DNA of 64,000 nucleotides from Paenibacillus sp. E222 (GTDB lineage: Bacteria > Bacillota > Bacilli > Paenibacillales > Paenibacillaceae): assembly GCF_013401555.1 (NCBI RefSeq), contig NZ_CP058552.1, positions 1,488,001 through 1,552,000 of the forward strand, in the 5' to 3' direction. Within the stretch, counting starts at the first letter, position 1. The number at the start of each line of letters is the position of its first letter. The translations under genes and the position numbers were made by a program. Below, one piece after another: positions 45,029 through 53,251 of this stretch. The notes beneath the pieces are model-generated. The model searched no databases. It saw only the letters and a program-made list of their open reading frames with translations, and was not told where the DNA came from.

Positions 45029-45066
45029 AGCACACCAAGACTGAACAGGTCCGGGTGTGCTTTTTT
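45029..45066 (+). terminator. Terminator after HNH gene
   Basis: AGCACACC (45029-45036) pairs with GGTGTGCT (45054-45061), followed by T6. The rest of 44963-45238 shows only a TTGACA at 45100 without a well-spaced -10. Confidence 0.88.
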
Positions 45067-45238
45067 GTTATTCAGCGTCGCGGGTGAAATTTCTTCAAAT
45101 TGACAACGGTACAGCGTTCATATGTACGTTATACTGGGGGAAGTGAGTCGTGAAACTTCACATCGGTTTACCAGATGTATTTTATTATGGGCACCACCTC
45201 TTTAGAAAATGTGAACTGTATAGATTGGAGGGAAGCAG

Positions 45239-45898
45239 ATGAACCCGGCATCTTTGGACATCATGTCCTATATTACGGAAGAGAATATTCGTTTTTGGCT
45301 GGAGAAGTTTCGCTCCCTGGGCCCTTTACCGGGAATTTTGCTTACCTTTATGAAATCCTTCGTGCCCCCGCTGCCTACGCTGCTCATTGTTGGGGTTAAC
45401 GGAGCCGTGTACGGGCTATGGGCAGGGTTTTTATATTCATGGATCGGGATGGTCCTTGGCTGTACCGTTACATTTCTGATTGTAAGAGAGATTGGAAAAT
45501 CGGCTTTTGTGGAACGTTGGGCTAACAAACCCCGTGTGCAGCGCAGCATGGTATGGATTCGGCGGAATGCGTTCAGTTATGTGTTTTTGTTGAGTATTTT
45601 TCCGGTTGGCCCTTTCGTCATTATCAATGTAGCGGCAGGTATTGCACGAATGAGATTAATGTCCTTCCTGCTTGCGGTGAGTTTTGGCAAAGCCATTATG
45701 ATCTTCTGTGTGACGTATATTGGTTCCAATGTAGCTCAGTTTATGGAACACCCTGTGCGGTGGGGCGGCGTGTTGCTGTTTATCGTAGTATCCCTGTGGG
45801 CAAGTCGGAAGCTGGAGCGGCACTTCACCCGTTCGTCATCCAATCGTGAGGAAATGAATGATCTGAGTCACTCCTCTGGAAAGTCTATTTCGTCGTAA
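45239..45898 (+). CDS. TVP38/TMEM64 (VTT-domain) membrane protein
   Basis: 219 residues with about five to six hydrophobic segments. The VTT core is recognisable: FVPPLPTLLIVGVNGAVYG, WIGMVLGCTVTFLIVREIG with the conserved G-x-x-x-G, and SIFPVGPFVIINVAAGIARM. DedA/TVP38 proteins act as lipid scramblases or transporters; this member's lipid is unknown. GGAGGG lies before the ATG. The C-terminal tail is polar. Single gene. Confidence 0.87.
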   Translation: MNPASLDIMSYITEENIRFWLEKFRSLGPLPGILLTFMKSFVPPLPTLLIVGVNGAVYGLWAGFLYSWIGMVLGCTVTFLIVREIGKSAFVERWANKPRVQRSMVWIRRNAFSYVFLLSIFPVGPFVIINVAAGIARMRLMSFLLAVSFGKAIMIFCVTYIGSNVAQFMEHPVRWGGVLLFIVVSLWASRKLERHFTRSSSNREEMNDLSHSSGKSISS

Positions 45899-45991
45899 AC
45901 TTACGATGATACAGATACGTACGTTTGATTTTGTATGGTTTAGTCGGAGAAGACCGTCTGGTCTGTTAAGACTGTTTAGAGGGGGATAAAC

Positions 45992-47065
45992 ATGATTGAC
46001 AATGTCTTTGATTTTGAAAAGGAGCTGCACCTTATGAATGAGGATGAGCTGCGTTCGCTATTGCGTATGCTTTATCTCATTGCAGAAAGGGAAGTCAGTG
46101 TTCAGTCAGCGAAAGAACATTCCGATCATTTTGCAACGAAAATTCAGTCGATATTTAATACATTGGACGAGAATCGGAACCGGGAGAAAGCTGAGAAACA
46201 GGCATTGATGGCACAGAAACCACGTGAAATTCATATAGCGATTGGAGAATCGCCGTTAGGTAGCATTAAGGTTGCGATGGGCAAGGTTCCAGGGCGCTCG
46301 GAGCGGCGGTTTTTCTCTATGAATGACTACTATGCCATCGGTCCATTGGGCGATTTGACGAACAAGGCGGATTTACACCGCAGGCACCTATGGCTACTTG
46401 AGAAACTTTATTTGAGTGAGAATGGAAGTTATGCCGTCCAAGGCATGAATGAGCTGATTCAATTAAACAGCGTAGTGAGTTCAATTAATGAAGATACCCG
46501 AATCATCATCTGGTATGCGAATAATGCTCATGAGAGAACAGGGCTTTTATATGCCATGCATTTGCTGCGTGATAGGCTGGGGCCTATCTATTTGATCGAG
46601 ACCAGTGCATTATATCAGGAATTATTTCATAATTCTGAAGTTCAGCATGATGTTCTTAGAACAGGTGAAATTTTTTCTGAGAAGTTGTTAGCGATGTGGC
46701 AACACGGTGTGAATGCCGAACCGTTGTCTTTGGAGGAACGCAGACAAATGGAGCAAGAGTGGGTGGATTTGGCTGTACAGCCTGGACTTCTGCGATTAAT
46801 GAAGGATGGCGAGATTCAGAGTGTGCCCGAAGACGCGATTGATGAGTACATTATGCAGAAAGCCAGAGAAGTTATGTTAACCAGACAGCCGGGCGAGTTT
46901 ATAAAATCAGCCCGCCTCGTAGGTGAGGTGTTGGGCCATCTCGAACAAGCTGTCGGAGACGCATTCATTGAATACCGTGTTCGACAGTTGATCATACAAG
47001 GACGGCTTGAGATGGAAGGGAAGCCACATGCCATGCGATTCTACAGTGTGAGGCTTCCCCAGTAA
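45992..47065 (+). CDS. DUF1835/DUF3658 protein
   Basis: 357 residues. After a helical N-terminus (DEDELRSLLRMLYLIAERE is about residues 13-32) the DUF1835 domain begins IHIAIGESPLGSIKVAMG, with FFSMNDYYAIGPLGDL and IIIWYANNAHERTGLLYAM. The C-terminal part (EEWVDLA to RLEMEGKP) matches DUF3658. No function is established for the family. AGAGGGGG precedes the ATG. It converges on the cupin gene. Confidence 0.85.
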   Translation: MIDNVFDFEKELHLMNEDELRSLLRMLYLIAEREVSVQSAKEHSDHFATKIQSIFNTLDENRNREKAEKQALMAQKPREIHIAIGESPLGSIKVAMGKVPGRSERRFFSMNDYYAIGPLGDLTNKADLHRRHLWLLEKLYLSENGSYAVQGMNELIQLNSVVSSINEDTRIIIWYANNAHERTGLLYAMHLLRDRLGPIYLIETSALYQELFHNSEVQHDVLRTGEIFSEKLLAMWQHGVNAEPLSLEERRQMEQEWVDLAVQPGLLRLMKDGEIQSVPEDAIDEYIMQKAREVMLTRQPGEFIKSARLVGEVLGHLEQAVGDAFIEYRVRQLIIQGRLEMEGKPHAMRFYSVRLPQ

Positions 47066-47072
47066 CCGAAAT

Positions 47073-47114
47073 ATGGACTGTTCCCGGTAGTTTTTTTATC
47101 CAGGAGCAGTCCAT
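47073..47114. terminator. Bidirectional terminator between DUF1835 and cupin genes
   Basis: ATGGACTG (47073-47080) and CAGTCCAT (47107-47114) form the stem around a T-rich loop, followed by TTATTC. Confidence 0.75.
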
Positions 47115-47122
47115 TTATTCTT

Positions 47123-47641
47123 TCATGTCTTGTTCTGATTCCATAACTCCAATAGTGGCCCCTCTTGCCCATAGACCGGATCGGTATCCGGGATGGGAAC
47201 CTCCTGAATTTCACGCAGAACTTTGGGACGCTCTCCCGGTTCACCTGTTCGGGTATTATAACTCATGCCACCTGGGTAGGCCCCTGCAATGCGGAAATCA
47301 AGGCTCGCACTCAGCCGTTTATGTCCGGTTCCCGCAGGTAATACGACGACATCTCCTGCCTGAAGCCGCACAACCTTTCCATGTTCCCCACCAAGGATGA
47401 GCTCAACCCAACCACTCACCACCGCAAGTACTTCGTGAGCATTGCTGTGATAATGATGATAATTAAACACGCCGTTTATCCAACTGTTTCCCCATCCGTT
47501 TTGGTTCAGCAACGACTCCGCACGAGAGGAATCTGTTGCCCAAATTCCCTTATACAGAAGTACAGGCAGACTCGAATGATTGGGGATCACACCATCGTCC
47601 TGGAATAACATTGTCTGTACATTGTTCATGTCCTCTTTCAT
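47123..47641 (-). CDS. Cupin-domain protein (YjlB-like)
   Basis: 172 residues from ATG 47641, 8-9 nt after GGGAGGTG; an in-frame GTG at 47653 lies within that site. Single cupin barrel with metal ligands in FNYHHYHSNAHEVLAV (His-x-His and Glu) and the second His in VLPAGTGHKRL. Resembles B. subtilis YjlB. It may be a metal-dependent isomerase or dioxygenase, or a binding protein. Divergent from the epimerase gene across a 17-bp palindrome. Confidence 0.85.
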   Translation of the reverse strand: MKEDMNNVQTMLFQDDGVIPNHSSLPVLLYKGIWATDSSRAESLLNQNGWGNSWINGVFNYHHYHSNAHEVLAVVSGWVELILGGEHGKVVRLQAGDVVVLPAGTGHKRLSASLDFRIAGAYPGGMSYNTRTGEPGERPKVLREIQEVPIPDTDPVYGQEGPLLELWNQNKT

Positions 47642-47708
47642 CGTAAGTATCACCTCCCTATGGCATTACCCATTTATTTATGGAGAAGAACAAAAAACAA
47701 TTGTAAAA

Positions 47709-47740
47709 TGATACAAAATGTATCACTATAAGGTTATAAT
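47709..47740. promoter_or_regulatory. 17-bp palindrome and promoter between cupin and epimerase genes
   Basis: TGATACA-AAA-TGTATCA (47709-47725) has perfect 7-bp arms. TATAAT at 47735-47740 lies 10 nt downstream, so the palindrome covers the -35 region of the epimerase promoter, fitting a repressor. Confidence 0.55.
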
Positions 47741-47795
47741 CAGAACATAGACTCTCTTCAGTGAACTTGTTGTATTAATCCAAGGGGGAATGTGC

Positions 47796-48797
47796 TTGAA
47801 TATTGTCATTACAGGGGCTTCTGGATTTGTAGGATTTAACCTTTCTCAGTATTTGGCGCAAAAAGGACATCGAATCACCCTGGTGGATCAGGATGATTAT
47901 TGTCAGAGGCTTGTACATAGCTCTCCACTTCATGAAATGGCCTTTATCCGTTGTGATCTCGCGAAGGACAGATTCAGCTTGCCGCACGAAACAGACTATA
48001 TTATTCATCTGGCAGCGATGCCACACGTAGATTATTCGTATCATCACCCCGGAGAAGTGTTTCGTAACAACACCCTCAGTACACAGACTATTCTGCAATA
48101 CGCTTCCGATCACCATATTCCCGTGCTGCTGGCTTCATCCGTTGAGGTATACGGAGGGGAGATGGGCAGAGTGTATCACGAATCCGATGAATATGCTCCG
48201 GTATCCCCTTACTCCGCTTCCAAAGTAGCCTGTGAGATGCTCGCACGATCCTACGCTCAATGTTACCAGCTTCCTGTGAAATTATTTCGTTTAACCAATC
48301 TCTATGGTCCTTGGCAGTTGCCGGATCGGATTATCCCGCGTAATTTTGGGCGAATGATGGATGGCCTTCCTCTGGATATTCAGGGATCGGCTGTACGTGA
48401 TTTTCTGTATGTGGATGATGCGCTGCGAGCGATTGAACAGATTATGCTGAATGGACAAGATCAGCAGATCTATAACATTTCGACAGGGCAAGGAACGACC
48501 ATGCAAGAGATCGGAGGGCTTTTGCAACAACTGCAAAATTCTAATGGAACGGCGGAGATTCGGGAGCAGGAGCCCACCCAATCCAGAGGTTCGAGCCTGG
48601 TCGTTCACTCTGGAAGATTACGATCAGAGACGGGATGGTTCCCCCAGACGACGCTGGAGCAGGGACTGGAGCAGACCTTTAGATGGTATCAGGAACACCC
48701 CGAATGGGTAAGACAATTCAGCCGAGAATACCACACGACAAGAGAAGCACGCAGCTTTATTATCGATATGGCGAGATATGCAGTTCCGGCTATCTAA
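47796..48797 (+). CDS. NAD-dependent epimerase/dehydratase (extended SDR)
   Basis: 333 residues. The TTG at 47796 is 7 nt from AAGGGGG and gives the normal family start MNIVITGASGFVGFNLSQYL; the ATG two codons upstream is only 1-2 nt from the site. Cofactor motif TGASGFVG, catalytic YSASK (~140), LTNLYGPWQLPDR and the VRDFLYVDDALRA segment of nucleotide-sugar epimerases. It probably modifies a nucleotide sugar for surface glycans. No glycosyltransferase is adjacent. Regulated, judging from the palindrome over its promoter. Confidence 0.88.
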   Translation: MNIVITGASGFVGFNLSQYLAQKGHRITLVDQDDYCQRLVHSSPLHEMAFIRCDLAKDRFSLPHETDYIIHLAAMPHVDYSYHHPGEVFRNNTLSTQTILQYASDHHIPVLLASSVEVYGGEMGRVYHESDEYAPVSPYSASKVACEMLARSYAQCYQLPVKLFRLTNLYGPWQLPDRIIPRNFGRMMDGLPLDIQGSAVRDFLYVDDALRAIEQIMLNGQDQQIYNISTGQGTTMQEIGGLLQQLQNSNGTAEIREQEPTQSRGSSLVVHSGRLRSETGWFPQTTLEQGLEQTFRWYQEHPEWVRQFSREYHTTREARSFIIDMARYAVPAI

Positions 48798-48809
48798 ACA
48801 GGACAAAAA

Positions 48810-48856
48810 AAGCCAGGGAAGGGTGTAGTGAATAACACCTTCCTTGGCTTTTTTGC
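48810..48856. terminator. Terminator after epimerase
   Basis: AAGCCAGGGAAGGGTGT and ACACCTTCCTTGGCTT form a 16-bp stem flanked by A6 and T6. Confidence 0.9.
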
Positions 48857-48958
48857 GCCCCCGTCGAATCCCGGCTTTCAACCGGTATGGACGGTCGGGC
48901 AATGACTCTATATTTACTACACGAATCATCGTGCGTGTTCACGTTGAAACGAATCGAT

Positions 48959-49132
48959 CTAGTGATGTTTTTTAACATCTGCAATTTTGTCCTGCACAGC
49001 ACCTTTGGCTTTGTCTTTTTTACCCTCAGCCTGAAGGGATCTGTTATTCGTTGCATTACCGATCTGATCCTTCACTTCGCCTTTAGCCTTATTGATACCT
49101 GCTTTGATTTTATCGCTAGTTGAATTACTCAT
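48959..49132 (-). CDS. CsbD-family stress protein
   Basis: 57 residues from ATG 49132 (AAGGAG 9 nt upstream). The CsbD pattern is complete: DKIKAGINKAKGEVKDQIG, then SLQAEGKKDKAKGAVQDKI. These small hydrophilic proteins belong to general stress regulons (sigma B in Bacillus); their biochemical role is unknown. A sigma B-like promoter lies 36 nt upstream. Confidence 0.88.
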   Translation of the reverse strand: MSNSTSDKIKAGINKAKGEVKDQIGNATNNRSLQAEGKKDKAKGAVQDKIADVKKHH

Positions 49133-49167
49133 ATCGAACATCTCCTTCGTTTCTGGTGTAGTTCTTA

Positions 49168-49193
49168 TTAACCGGGATGTCCGCATTCTAAAC
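49168..49193 (-). promoter_or_regulatory. Sigma B-like promoter of csbD-type gene
   Basis: On the minus strand GTTTAG (49193-49188), 14 nt, GGTTAA (49173-49168) compares with the GTTTAA-N12-15-GGGTAT consensus at 5/6 and 4/6 positions, ending 36 nt before the start. Confidence 0.5.
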
Positions 49194-49323
49194 GTTCGCT
49201 ATTTTATGCGGGCAGAAATTTGTTCTGAATATTCTGTCAGAAATGATCTGTACGAAGAGTCAGTATAAGTATAGGCATTGCATAATCGCGTGCTTCATTA
49301 AAGGAATGAGAGGATGTTATGAT

Positions 49324-50256
49324 ATGAGCAATTATATCGGAAATGGTGCATATTGCTACGCCAATTCAGCTTCAATGCTGCTGTCGTCCATTGGAGAAAA
49401 GGTAGACCCTGGTCTGCTTGAAACCATCGGTGGCTTTTCACTAGGGGCCTTTCGAACGCAGGAAGACCTTCTCTTTTTTGATAACTGTACTTCTAGTCCT
49501 GATCTGGCCATCAGCAAGGCGATGAGCATTCTGGGATTTCGTGTGCGCGAAAGTGTGCAATCACGGGGTACAGAGATGCCTGTAGATGAGCTAAGAGAGA
49601 CTTTGAAGCAGGGTCCTGTGATGATGGGTCCGCTGGATATGGGCAAACTCGTCTACAATCCCAACTCTCCCAACCTGGGTGGTTGCGATCATTATGTAGT
49701 GGCGCTGAATATGGAGGGCGATGAAATATGCCTGCATGACCCGGCTGGATTTCCGAATGTTTTTCTGACACTGGATAAACTTGAGGAAGCATGGAAGTCT
49801 GAATTCCCATGGAGTAGCGGTGTGTATCGACGATGGTGGAGTCCTGAACGCATTGAACAGCCTGATCTGGAGGAGATTAACCGCCGGGCGTTTACTTGGT
49901 TCAAATCAACCCTTACAGAACAGCTCCATGATATCGCTGCACAGGAAGGACGAACCGGAGCTTCAGCCATTCTGCATAAGGCGGAACAGGTTCGTGCTGG
50001 AGCAATCGATGGTAATGAGTGGGCTCATTATGTGTATTTTGCTCTGCCAGTAGGCGCGCGTCGTGCCCATGATTATGGTTTGTTTTTTAAAACAATCCAT
50101 CCTGACCTTTCTGTTTTGAAATACGCACAATCTCGCCAATTCGGGGAATGCCAATCCCGTCTTGTCTCCCGGAACTGGGAGGCTGCTGCGACAATCATGG
50201 TGGCACTCGCGGAGACGGAAGCCGTGATCGAAGCTGCTATTTTGAAGATGGAGTGA
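49324..50256 (+). CDS. BtrH_N / C39-like papain-fold protein
   Basis: 310 residues from ATG 49324 (AGAGG about 10 nt upstream; the frame extends 27 codons earlier without support). Residues ~1-180 look like the BtrH N-terminal/C39-like papain fold: GAYCYANSASMLLSSIG with Cys11, GGFSLGAFR, a glycine-rich strand, GCDHYVVALN with His123 and CLHDPAG with Asp139 as a potential triad. The C-terminal ~110 residues are helical. BtrH moves acyl groups in butirosin synthesis; C39 enzymes cut peptides. Activity here is unknown. The sigma-factor gene follows 48 nt downstream and its C-terminal half resembles this fold. Confidence 0.75.
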   Translation: MSNYIGNGAYCYANSASMLLSSIGEKVDPGLLETIGGFSLGAFRTQEDLLFFDNCTSSPDLAISKAMSILGFRVRESVQSRGTEMPVDELRETLKQGPVMMGPLDMGKLVYNPNSPNLGGCDHYVVALNMEGDEICLHDPAGFPNVFLTLDKLEEAWKSEFPWSSGVYRRWWSPERIEQPDLEEINRRAFTWFKSTLTEQLHDIAAQEGRTGASAILHKAEQVRAGAIDGNEWAHYVYFALPVGARRAHDYGLFFKTIHPDLSVLKYAQSRQFGECQSRLVSRNWEAAATIMVALAETEAVIEAAILKME

Positions 50257-50304
50257 AGATGGAGTAATGAAAGTAAAGCGAGGCTATAAGAAAGGGAGAT
50301 ATAC

Positions 50305-52098
50305 ATGGATGGATTAACTGACAATCGCCATATCAGGCCAGGGGAAGATGAGACATTAGAGGATCGGCAAAAGGAGCCGGATATCGCGCTTATCCAACGA
50401 GCCCAAACTGGCGATACAGAGGCCTTTGGGGAGTTGATTCACCGTTACCGTGGGCAATTGTTTCGTTATGTGCGAGCACTTACGCATGATTCTTATCTCG
50501 CAGAAGACATTTTACAGGATGGGCTTATTCGTGCGTTCATTCATATGGGACAGCTTCAGAATGCTGAGCGTTTCATGGCCTGGATGCAGCGCATTGTGCG
50601 TAATCAGGCTTACTCACATATGCAGCGCCAAGAACAGCAGCGGGAACAACATTTTTCTTCGTTCCTTGCATTTGGAGCCGATGACGCTTCATGGAGCGAT
50701 CAAGACTCGCTCGACATGACGCTGAATCATCTTTTGAATGACACCGATCGGAGATCCCAGGAGACAGGCTATGATCCGTATCAAGCTGTTGCTCAGCAGG
50801 AAATGAGGAACAATCTCCACATGCTGCTGGGTTGTCTGAATGAAAGAGAACAACAGGTCTTCACATCGTATTCTATGGAGCAGCTGTCACCGCAAGAAAT
50901 GGCCTGCAAATTCAATCTGACAATTGCCAATGTGTATCAAATCCTGTCCCGTTCACGTAAAAAAGTGTCTCAGCTTCATATTCATTTATCTGTAGAAGAA
51001 ATGCTGGCAGAGTGGAATTCACTCGGGCAAAATCGAGTGATTCTGGAGGAACCCCTTTCGTTTCGGGCTCCCCAAACCTGGAACTCGGCAGCAGCATCCA
51101 TTCACGAGATGTTAGGTTATATCGGTCCATCTCCGTCTCTCCCCATGGTTATGGGGATGAGCGGACTCTCTTTTCGTCTAACCATCCTACCTCAGGATAT
51201 ACATATCGCTGGCCCCACCGCCTATAACTTCAAAGAGGTGCTTACCAGAGGATTGCAACATATGGGTTATCGTTCCCATGCGGTTGAGGCTTTGGCGAGC
51301 CAAGCGGGACTCAATGCCAATCTGGTCGATCCTTCGATGCTAGAGGAGAAAGCGAAGGGGAAAAGGTTGCTTAATCCAAGACTTGTTCGGGCCCTCTCCC
51401 TAATACGTTACTCCATTCATCGGGGAATTCCGGCCGTCGTATGGGACCTGCATATTCCCGAGTTCGGATTGATCTATGGCTATGATGATGCAGCCCGGAC
51501 CCTATACGGTACAGATTTCATTAAATCAGGAACAATTGCCTATGATCATGTAGGCCGGGGTGTGAATCAGGAAGTATTTGTACTGGCAGCGGAATCAGAT
51601 GGCATGATACGAGAACTGAACTTGCACGCGGCACTGACAGATGCTTTGGCTCATTATCGTGGGGAGGACCCGTATACCTTGCCGAACACAGTCAGTGGTC
51701 TGGCTGCCTATGCGGTCTGGAGAGAAGCCCTAGAATATAGACGGGTAGAACCGAACGGTCATGCCTATAACATTGCGGTTTTGTGGGATGCAAGACGTTA
51801 TGCAAGTGAGTTTTTCAAAGAACTTTCTCTAAAGTGGGCTTCGACTGCCCGCTATTCCAGCTTGATTCCATTCTGTCTTCAGGCGGAAGAGTTATATCGA
51901 AACATGTCCCAAAAGTTAAATATACTCGCGGAATTATGTCCTTTTCCAGATGGAGGACTGCCTAATGAGAAGCTTCATGCCGATCAGGCTATCTCGATAC
52001 TTCTGGAGGTGGAGGAATTGGAGCGTGCCGCTGTCGTTGTAATAAAAGCGTTGCTTGATGGAATGGCTCAGCATTCCCCAGAAATAGTTATGGTGTGA
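50305..52098 (+). CDS. ECF-type sigma factor with large C-terminal extension
   Basis: 597 residues, about three times a normal ECF sigma. Sigma-70 region 2 at ~30-105 (DTEAFGELIHRYRGQLFRYV, LAEDILQDGLIRAF, AWMQRIVRNQAY) and region 4 at ~165-220 (CLNEREQQVFTSYSMEQL, SPQEMACKFNLTIANVYQIL). From ~255 to ~440 the extension shows NSAAASIHEMLGYIG, GMSGLSFRL, LQHMGYRS, IPAVVWDLHI and FGLIYGYDDAART, which follows the order of elements in the upstream BtrH/C39-like protein but with Cys and His replaced. The last ~150 residues are helical. AAAGGGAG precedes the ATG. Likely a sigma factor controlled by its own sensor domain. No anti-sigma gene is adjacent. Confidence 0.83.
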   Translation: MDGLTDNRHIRPGEDETLEDRQKEPDIALIQRAQTGDTEAFGELIHRYRGQLFRYVRALTHDSYLAEDILQDGLIRAFIHMGQLQNAERFMAWMQRIVRNQAYSHMQRQEQQREQHFSSFLAFGADDASWSDQDSLDMTLNHLLNDTDRRSQETGYDPYQAVAQQEMRNNLHMLLGCLNEREQQVFTSYSMEQLSPQEMACKFNLTIANVYQILSRSRKKVSQLHIHLSVEEMLAEWNSLGQNRVILEEPLSFRAPQTWNSAAASIHEMLGYIGPSPSLPMVMGMSGLSFRLTILPQDIHIAGPTAYNFKEVLTRGLQHMGYRSHAVEALASQAGLNANLVDPSMLEEKAKGKRLLNPRLVRALSLIRYSIHRGIPAVVWDLHIPEFGLIYGYDDAARTLYGTDFIKSGTIAYDHVGRGVNQEVFVLAAESDGMIRELNLHAALTDALAHYRGEDPYTLPNTVSGLAAYAVWREALEYRRVEPNGHAYNIAVLWDARRYASEFFKELSLKWASTARYSSLIPFCLQAEELYRNMSQKLNILAELCPFPDGGLPNEKLHADQAISILLEVEELERAAVVVIKALLDGMAQHSPEIVMV

Positions 52099-52145
52099 CC
52101 TAAAGTAACGATCCAATCGGGCGAATAGTAAAGCAAATATTAGGA

Positions 52146-52190
52146 GGCAGGACGATTCGTCAGGCCTTCTTTGTGTCTTTTTTGCTTTCA
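52146..52190 (+). terminator. Probable terminator after sigma gene
   Basis: AGGCAGGACG (from 52146) pairs imperfectly with CGTCAGGCCT, followed by TCTTTGTGTCTTTTTTG. Confidence 0.55.
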
Positions 52191-52360
52191 TGCCAGGATA
52201 GGTTCATACTTGAACAAGAAATGATGTCATTTCAGGAATAAGGCTGCACCCCTAGCTGCATAATAACGACAGTGACCAATTTCGTTGCATGAAATTCATG
52301 GTTTTGGAAAACAATTCCTGAAAAATTCAGTTGAAAAAATCCTTCCTTGTGTACATATCG

Positions 52361-52411
52361 CACATATGGTCATATGTGATCTTGTCATCCTACCACATGT
52401 GGTAGGATGAC
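52361..52411. other. Two adjacent perfect palindromes (18 and 28 bp)
   Basis: CACATATG-GT-CATATGTG at 52361-52378 has 8-bp arms. Five nt later 52384-52411 is a 28-bp perfect palindrome with no spacer, each half GTCATCCTACCACA or its complement. They lie in a 683-nt stretch without a gene, 46 nt upstream of the ndh-operon promoter. No T tract follows. Confidence 0.7.
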
Positions 52412-52456
52412 GGATCTGGGACAGGAGAATAGTCGATTTTAAACCGACCGCAATGC

Positions 52457-52492
52457 TTGACAAAAAAATCGATTTTGTTACAATGTTCACAA
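52457..52492 (+). promoter_or_regulatory. Promoter with Rex-like operator for DUF1641-ndh
   Basis: TTGACA (52457-52462), 16 nt, TACAAT (52479-52484). TTGTTAC-AATG-TTCACAA at 52475-52492 matches the Rex consensus TTGTGAA-N4-TTCACAA at 12 of 14 positions and covers the -10, fitting NADH-responsive repression. The leader to the first gene would be about 290 nt. Confidence 0.65.
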
Positions 52493-52781
52493 TATCTTCA
52501 CAAGTGTAAAAAATTTCTTTTTCATGTTCATGTGTAAGAGGTGTAATATAGGGGTATAGAGTTCGGTTTCGGCCTGCTTGTCGTTTTGCGTCAACACATG
52601 TTGTCCGCAATAGACCCAAGATACAATACACGATGTGGGAAAGGCCCTTGGGCTATGCTCATTCTATTGTGTGAAATTTGGTACATTTAGTTGTATTGGA
52701 TGTATTTGTGGTTCGGCTCTGCTTGACAGGCATCATGAAAGTCGCGGACTTCTATCCCAAAGTAAAGGAGGACTTTCTCTT

Positions 52782-53228
52782 ATGTCACAATCGCCTACTC
52801 AACAAGAGGTGCCGGTTACAGAAGGTGCCGACGTTTCCCAACGCCAGTCCTTGGACGTACTGGATCAACTGATGAAGCCTGAGGTACAGGAGTCTCTGAC
52901 CGTTCTGGTGGAGAACCTGCCTAAACTGGCTGAAATGGTCACTGCAATGACCAAAGCTTATGACTTTGCACAAAGCGTAGCTACAGACAAAGTTCTGATC
53001 AGCGACACAATGAGCGCAATGGGCGAGTTTGCTAAACCTGTTGTAGACAAAGCTAAAGGTGTAGCTTCTGCTGCCATCGAAGCGAATGATCGTGCGCAAG
53101 CCGAGCAAACTTCGGTTGGTTTGTTCGCTATGCTCAAAATGCTTAAAGATCCAAACGTACAACAAACGCTGCGTTTTGCTCAATCATTCCTGAGCATCCT
53201 GAACGAGCGTCAACAACAGCAACGTTAA
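52782..53228 (+). CDS. DUF1641 protein (YjlC-like)
   Basis: 148 residues from ATG 52782 (AAAGGAGG about 10 nt upstream; the frame runs back to 52635 without support). The DUF1641 region begins LDVLDQLMKPEVQESLTVL, with LPKLAEMVTAMTKAYDFAQ and MLKMLKDPNVQQTLRFAQS. B. subtilis yjlC is the same family and precedes ndh in one operon, as here (23 nt apart). It is thought to associate with the dehydrogenase; exact role unknown. Confidence 0.88.
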   Translation: MSQSPTQQEVPVTEGADVSQRQSLDVLDQLMKPEVQESLTVLVENLPKLAEMVTAMTKAYDFAQSVATDKVLISDTMSAMGEFAKPVVDKAKGVASAAIEANDRAQAEQTSVGLFAMLKMLKDPNVQQTLRFAQSFLSILNERQQQQR

Positions 53229-53251
53229 GATTAGAAGAACGGAGGATGGAT

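Noticed and set aside
45100..45135. TTGACA with TATACT as promoter of the VTT gene
   Set aside because: The spacing is 24 nt, too long for a normal housekeeping promoter.
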